DNA from: Tannerella sp. | Lineage (GTDB): Bacteria; Bacteroidota; Bacteroidia; Bacteroidales; Tannerellaceae | Assembly (NCBI GenBank): GCA_031290635.1 | Contig: JAITNE010000158.1 | Location: 1-7,995 of the forward strand | DNA length: 7,995 bases | Reading direction: 5' to 3' | Part shown: positions 6,495 through 7,995 of the stretch, piece after piece | How positions within the stretch are numbered: the first letter of the stretch is position 1 | How the letters are laid out: the number at the start of each line of letters is the position of its first letter | Notes under the pieces: model-generated | The model's input: the letters and a program-made list of their open reading frames with translations, nothing else | What the model was told of the DNA's origin: nothing | Database searches by the model: none | Made by a program: the position numbers and the translations under genes

Positions 6495-7688
6495 TTATTG
6501 TACGGGGTCGCCGACTTCGGGATGCATCGGATCATAAATTGCCACTCCTACGCGAGAATCGGCGCAACCATAATAAAGGTACCATTTATTCCGGTGAAAC
6601 ACTAAGCCTTCTATAAAAACCGTACCATCGACATATTGTCCGCTTTTCTCAAAGTCTGCCACAGGACGGAAGAAAGGAACATCTAACCGAGCTATGACTT
6701 TATAAGGATTAACGGAATCAAACAAAACCTGTCCGGCGCTGTACGTTCCCGCGTTGAAACGAGTGTCCCGCTTTTCATTCGTTTGATTTTTCCCGTTATA
6801 CAGTAAAATGATGCCGTTGTCCGTCAAAATAGCGGGAGGGCCGCACTCCGTTAAGGCGCTGTCGAAATAACGCTCGCGCGGATAAACAAGTCCCCGTATT
6901 TTGTCGTTATCACCCAATACCGGAGTCCATCGGATCAAATCATCGGATACGGCGACAGCCACCATAGCCTCTCCCCAATACATAAAATACGTCCCGTTTA
7001 CTTTCGTAATCACTTGTTTTCCGTTCACTATCTTCGTTACAATCGACCCCGATTTGCAAGCCATATCCTTAAAACGTCCGTTGTATGCCTCGGCAAAAGC
7101 CGGACCGTGTTTCTCCCAAGTTAACAAATCCCGGGAAGTAGCAACGGATAAACGCGGAGTTTTCCGGTTCCATGAGGTGTACATCATCACATAAAGTCCA
7201 TCGTCGGTAACGGCTATACGAGGGTCTTCGCATCCGCCCGGCCATTCGTATTCTTTTACCGCATCGTCGGTCGGATACATAACCGGAGTATCTCTTCTCT
7301 GCAGGTTGACGCCATCTGCACTTTTCGCCAAACCAATACGTGAGGTACGCTTGCCTATACCGGTTGCCGAATTGTCTTCTGCCCGGTATAAAACATAGAT
7401 TGTATCCCCTTTAACGGTTGCTGCCGGATTAAAGGTGTCGCTTTCTTCCCAGCCGACAAATTCCTGCCGCATCGGACAATAAAAACGGTTTGCCGGATTA
7501 GGGGCTATCACCGGATTTACGTCGGACGGTCGTACAAAGCCTCCCAATGCCCATTCGGGTAACGGATTTGTTTGACTTTGTACGGTTTGCGACGTGCTGA
7601 CGTCGGCAATCGCAATAAAGAATGATACCGACATCAAAATCCGTCGGCAAACATTGCATGTAACTACGTGATTTCTTTGTTTTGCCAT
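6495..7688 (-). CDS. Secreted GH130-type beta-mannosidase or mannoside phosphorylase
   Basis: The preferred form is 397 residues from the ATG at 7688. An in-frame ATG at 7760 would add 24 residues with no family match and bury the export signal. The N-terminus has basic residues then a hydrophobic stretch (ILMSVSFFIAIADV, about 17-30), consistent with a signal peptide. The rest looks like a five-bladed beta-propeller of the GH130 type: TFNPAATV and VLYRAED (99-105), GGCEDPRIA (151-159) with Asp155 as the expected catalytic acid, YFDSALTECGPPAIL (274-288), YVDGTVFIEGLV (352-363) and YYGCADSRVGVA (372-383). Known members act on beta-mannosides, as phosphorylases or, for exported Bacteroides members, as hydrolases. 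Export favours hydrolysis; I cannot settle it from motifs. No SusC/SusD or other glycan genes are in view. A probable insertion sequence lies directly upstream. Confidence 0.8.
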   Translation of the reverse strand: MAKQRNHVVTCNVCRRILMSVSFFIAIADVSTSQTVQSQTNPLPEWALGGFVRPSDVNPVIAPNPANRFYCPMRQEFVGWEESDTFNPAATVKGDTIYVLYRAEDNSATGIGKRTSRIGLAKSADGVNLQRRDTPVMYPTDDAVKEYEWPGGCEDPRIAVTDDGLYVMMYTSWNRKTPRLSVATSRDLLTWEKHGPAFAEAYNGRFKDMACKSGSIVTKIVNGKQVITKVNGTYFMYWGEAMVAVAVSDDLIRWTPVLGDNDKIRGLVYPRERYFDSALTECGPPAILTDNGIILLYNGKNQTNEKRDTRFNAGTYSAGQVLFDSVNPYKVIARLDVPFFRPVADFEKSGQYVDGTVFIEGLVFHRNKWYLYYGCADSRVGVAIYDPMHPEVGDPVQ

Positions 7689-7782
7689 AAGTTTAATAAT
7701 TAATAGTTGGTATAATAACGAATAACTATTCACTTTATTGTTTGGTCGGCCGGGTTCCACGTCTATACAGATTAGCGTATAA

Positions 7783-7790
7783 CAAAATTA
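7783..7790 (-). promoter_or_regulatory. Possible -7 promoter box for the GH130 gene
   Basis: The minus strand reads TAATTTTG, matching TAnnTTTG, about 95 bp upstream of the chosen ATG at 7688. No clear -33 element is present. The region is AT-rich, so a chance match is possible. Confidence 0.4.
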
Positions 7791-7837
7791 ATACCTTTCG
7801 AAGTACATGCTTTATGAAGATTGTATTAAAAACAATC

Positions 7838-7865
7838 ACTACTGACCGACTAAAATATCAGTAGT
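7838..7865. other. Perfect inverted repeat upstream of the transposase fragment
   Basis: Arms actactga (7838-7845) and tcagtagt (7858-7865) pair perfectly over 8 bp around a 12-nt loop. It lies about 75 bp before the transposase start and could be a subterminal hairpin or end structure of the insertion sequence, or a block against outside transcription. There is no U-run directly after the stem on the plus strand, so a classical terminator in that direction is unlikely. Confidence 0.6.
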
Positions 7866-7881
7866 AAAAAAAGGGAGACCG

Positions 7882-7910
7882 TTGCAGGTCGCCGGAAAGT
7901 TGTACTTTTG
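7882..7910 (+). promoter_or_regulatory. Bacteroidota-type promoter for the transposase gene
   Basis: A TTG at 7882-7884 and TACTTTTG at 7903-7910 (exact TAnnTTTG) are separated by 18 bp, close to the usual -33/-7 spacing. The -7 box ends 29 bp before the ATG at 7940. This is the best-formed promoter in the window. Confidence 0.6.
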
Positions 7911-7939
7911 TTGTTGCAAGACAATAAAAATTACAACAG

Positions 7940-7995
7940 ATGAGCAAAAGTAGTGAAAAAAAATTAGTCGGACAGCCGATTTACAATCAAATACT
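7940..7995 (+). CDS. Transposase N-terminus, probably IS4 family (DUF4372 type), cut by window edge
   Basis: Only the first 18 codons are visible (MSKSSEKKLVGQPIYNQI). The pattern of a short polar start followed by GQPI(F/Y)xQI resembles the N-terminal DUF4372 segment of Bacteroidota IS4-family transposases. An A-rich leader and a good TAnnTTTG promoter precede the ATG. The catalytic DDE region lies outside the window, so the assignment depends on a short stretch. Confidence 0.6.
   Translation, partial: MSKSSEKKLVGQPIYNQI

Larger units (their letters stand above)
7838..7995 (+). mobile_element. Left end of a putative IS4-family insertion sequence
   Basis: This is inferred from the transposase N-terminus, its own promoter and the hairpin at 7838-7865. 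The true left boundary is not defined: the right end and target-site duplication lie beyond the window. The inverted repeat is taken only as a provisional edge. Confidence 0.4.

Noticed and set aside
7689..7760. Longer start for the GH130 gene at 7760
   Set aside because: The extra 24 residues (MEPGRPNNKVNSYSLLYQLL onward) have no family match and would place the signal peptide internally; the ATG at 7688 gives a normal exported protein.
7846..7971. ccgactaa (7846-7853) and ttagtcgg (7964-7971) as an 8-bp inverted pair spanning the transposase start
   Set aside because: A single 8-bp match over 110 bp in AT-rich DNA is expected by chance; no further support for antisense-type control of the transposase.

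Overview
This looks like chromosomal DNA from a member of the Bacteroidota, most likely order Bacteroidales. Three things point there: a DUF5106/thioredoxin-like exported protein, promoter boxes of the TAnnTTTG type in place of a sigma-70 TATAAT, and intergenic repeats of the kind common in that group. No tool was run; family names come from motifs read in the translations.

Layout: six genes lie on the minus strand and one fragment on the plus strand. Read in the direction of transcription (right to left) they are: a secreted GH130-type glycosidase or phosphorylase (7688-6495); thrA, aspartokinase-homoserine dehydrogenase (6434-3993); thrC, threonine synthase (3802-2312); trpA, tryptophan synthase alpha chain (2203-1430); an exported DUF5106/thioredoxin-fold protein (1433-450); and a bifunctional-nuclease (BFN, DUF151) family protein running off the left edge (469-<1). 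The last three overlap (4 bp and 20 bp), so they are probably translated together. At the right edge a plus-strand gene starts at 7940. Its 18 visible residues resemble the N-terminus of an IS4-family transposase, so an insertion sequence probably begins just upstream of the GH130 gene.

How the genes work together: ThrA carries out the first and third steps from aspartate to homoserine, and ThrC makes threonine from phosphohomoserine. The homoserine kinase step that links them is not encoded here. The position where Bacteroides carries its proposed kinase gene holds only two copies of an AT-rich palindromic repeat. TrpA is separated from any other trp gene in the window.

The least ordinary part is the stretch from about 2214 to 2504, between trpA and the conserved end of thrC. 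It stacks three different repeat types: an AT-rich palindromic repeat, an array of 41-bp GC-rich hairpin units with compensatory stem changes, and an inverted-repeat-bounded element with four runs of six G. ThrC reads through the last two and gains about 60 low-complexity residues. A 7-bp tandem repeat inside the DUF5106 gene, where loss or gain of a unit would shift the frame, is the other notable signal. I found no CRISPR array, tRNA, rRNA or recognisable defence system, and no clear evidence of a wholly new system.
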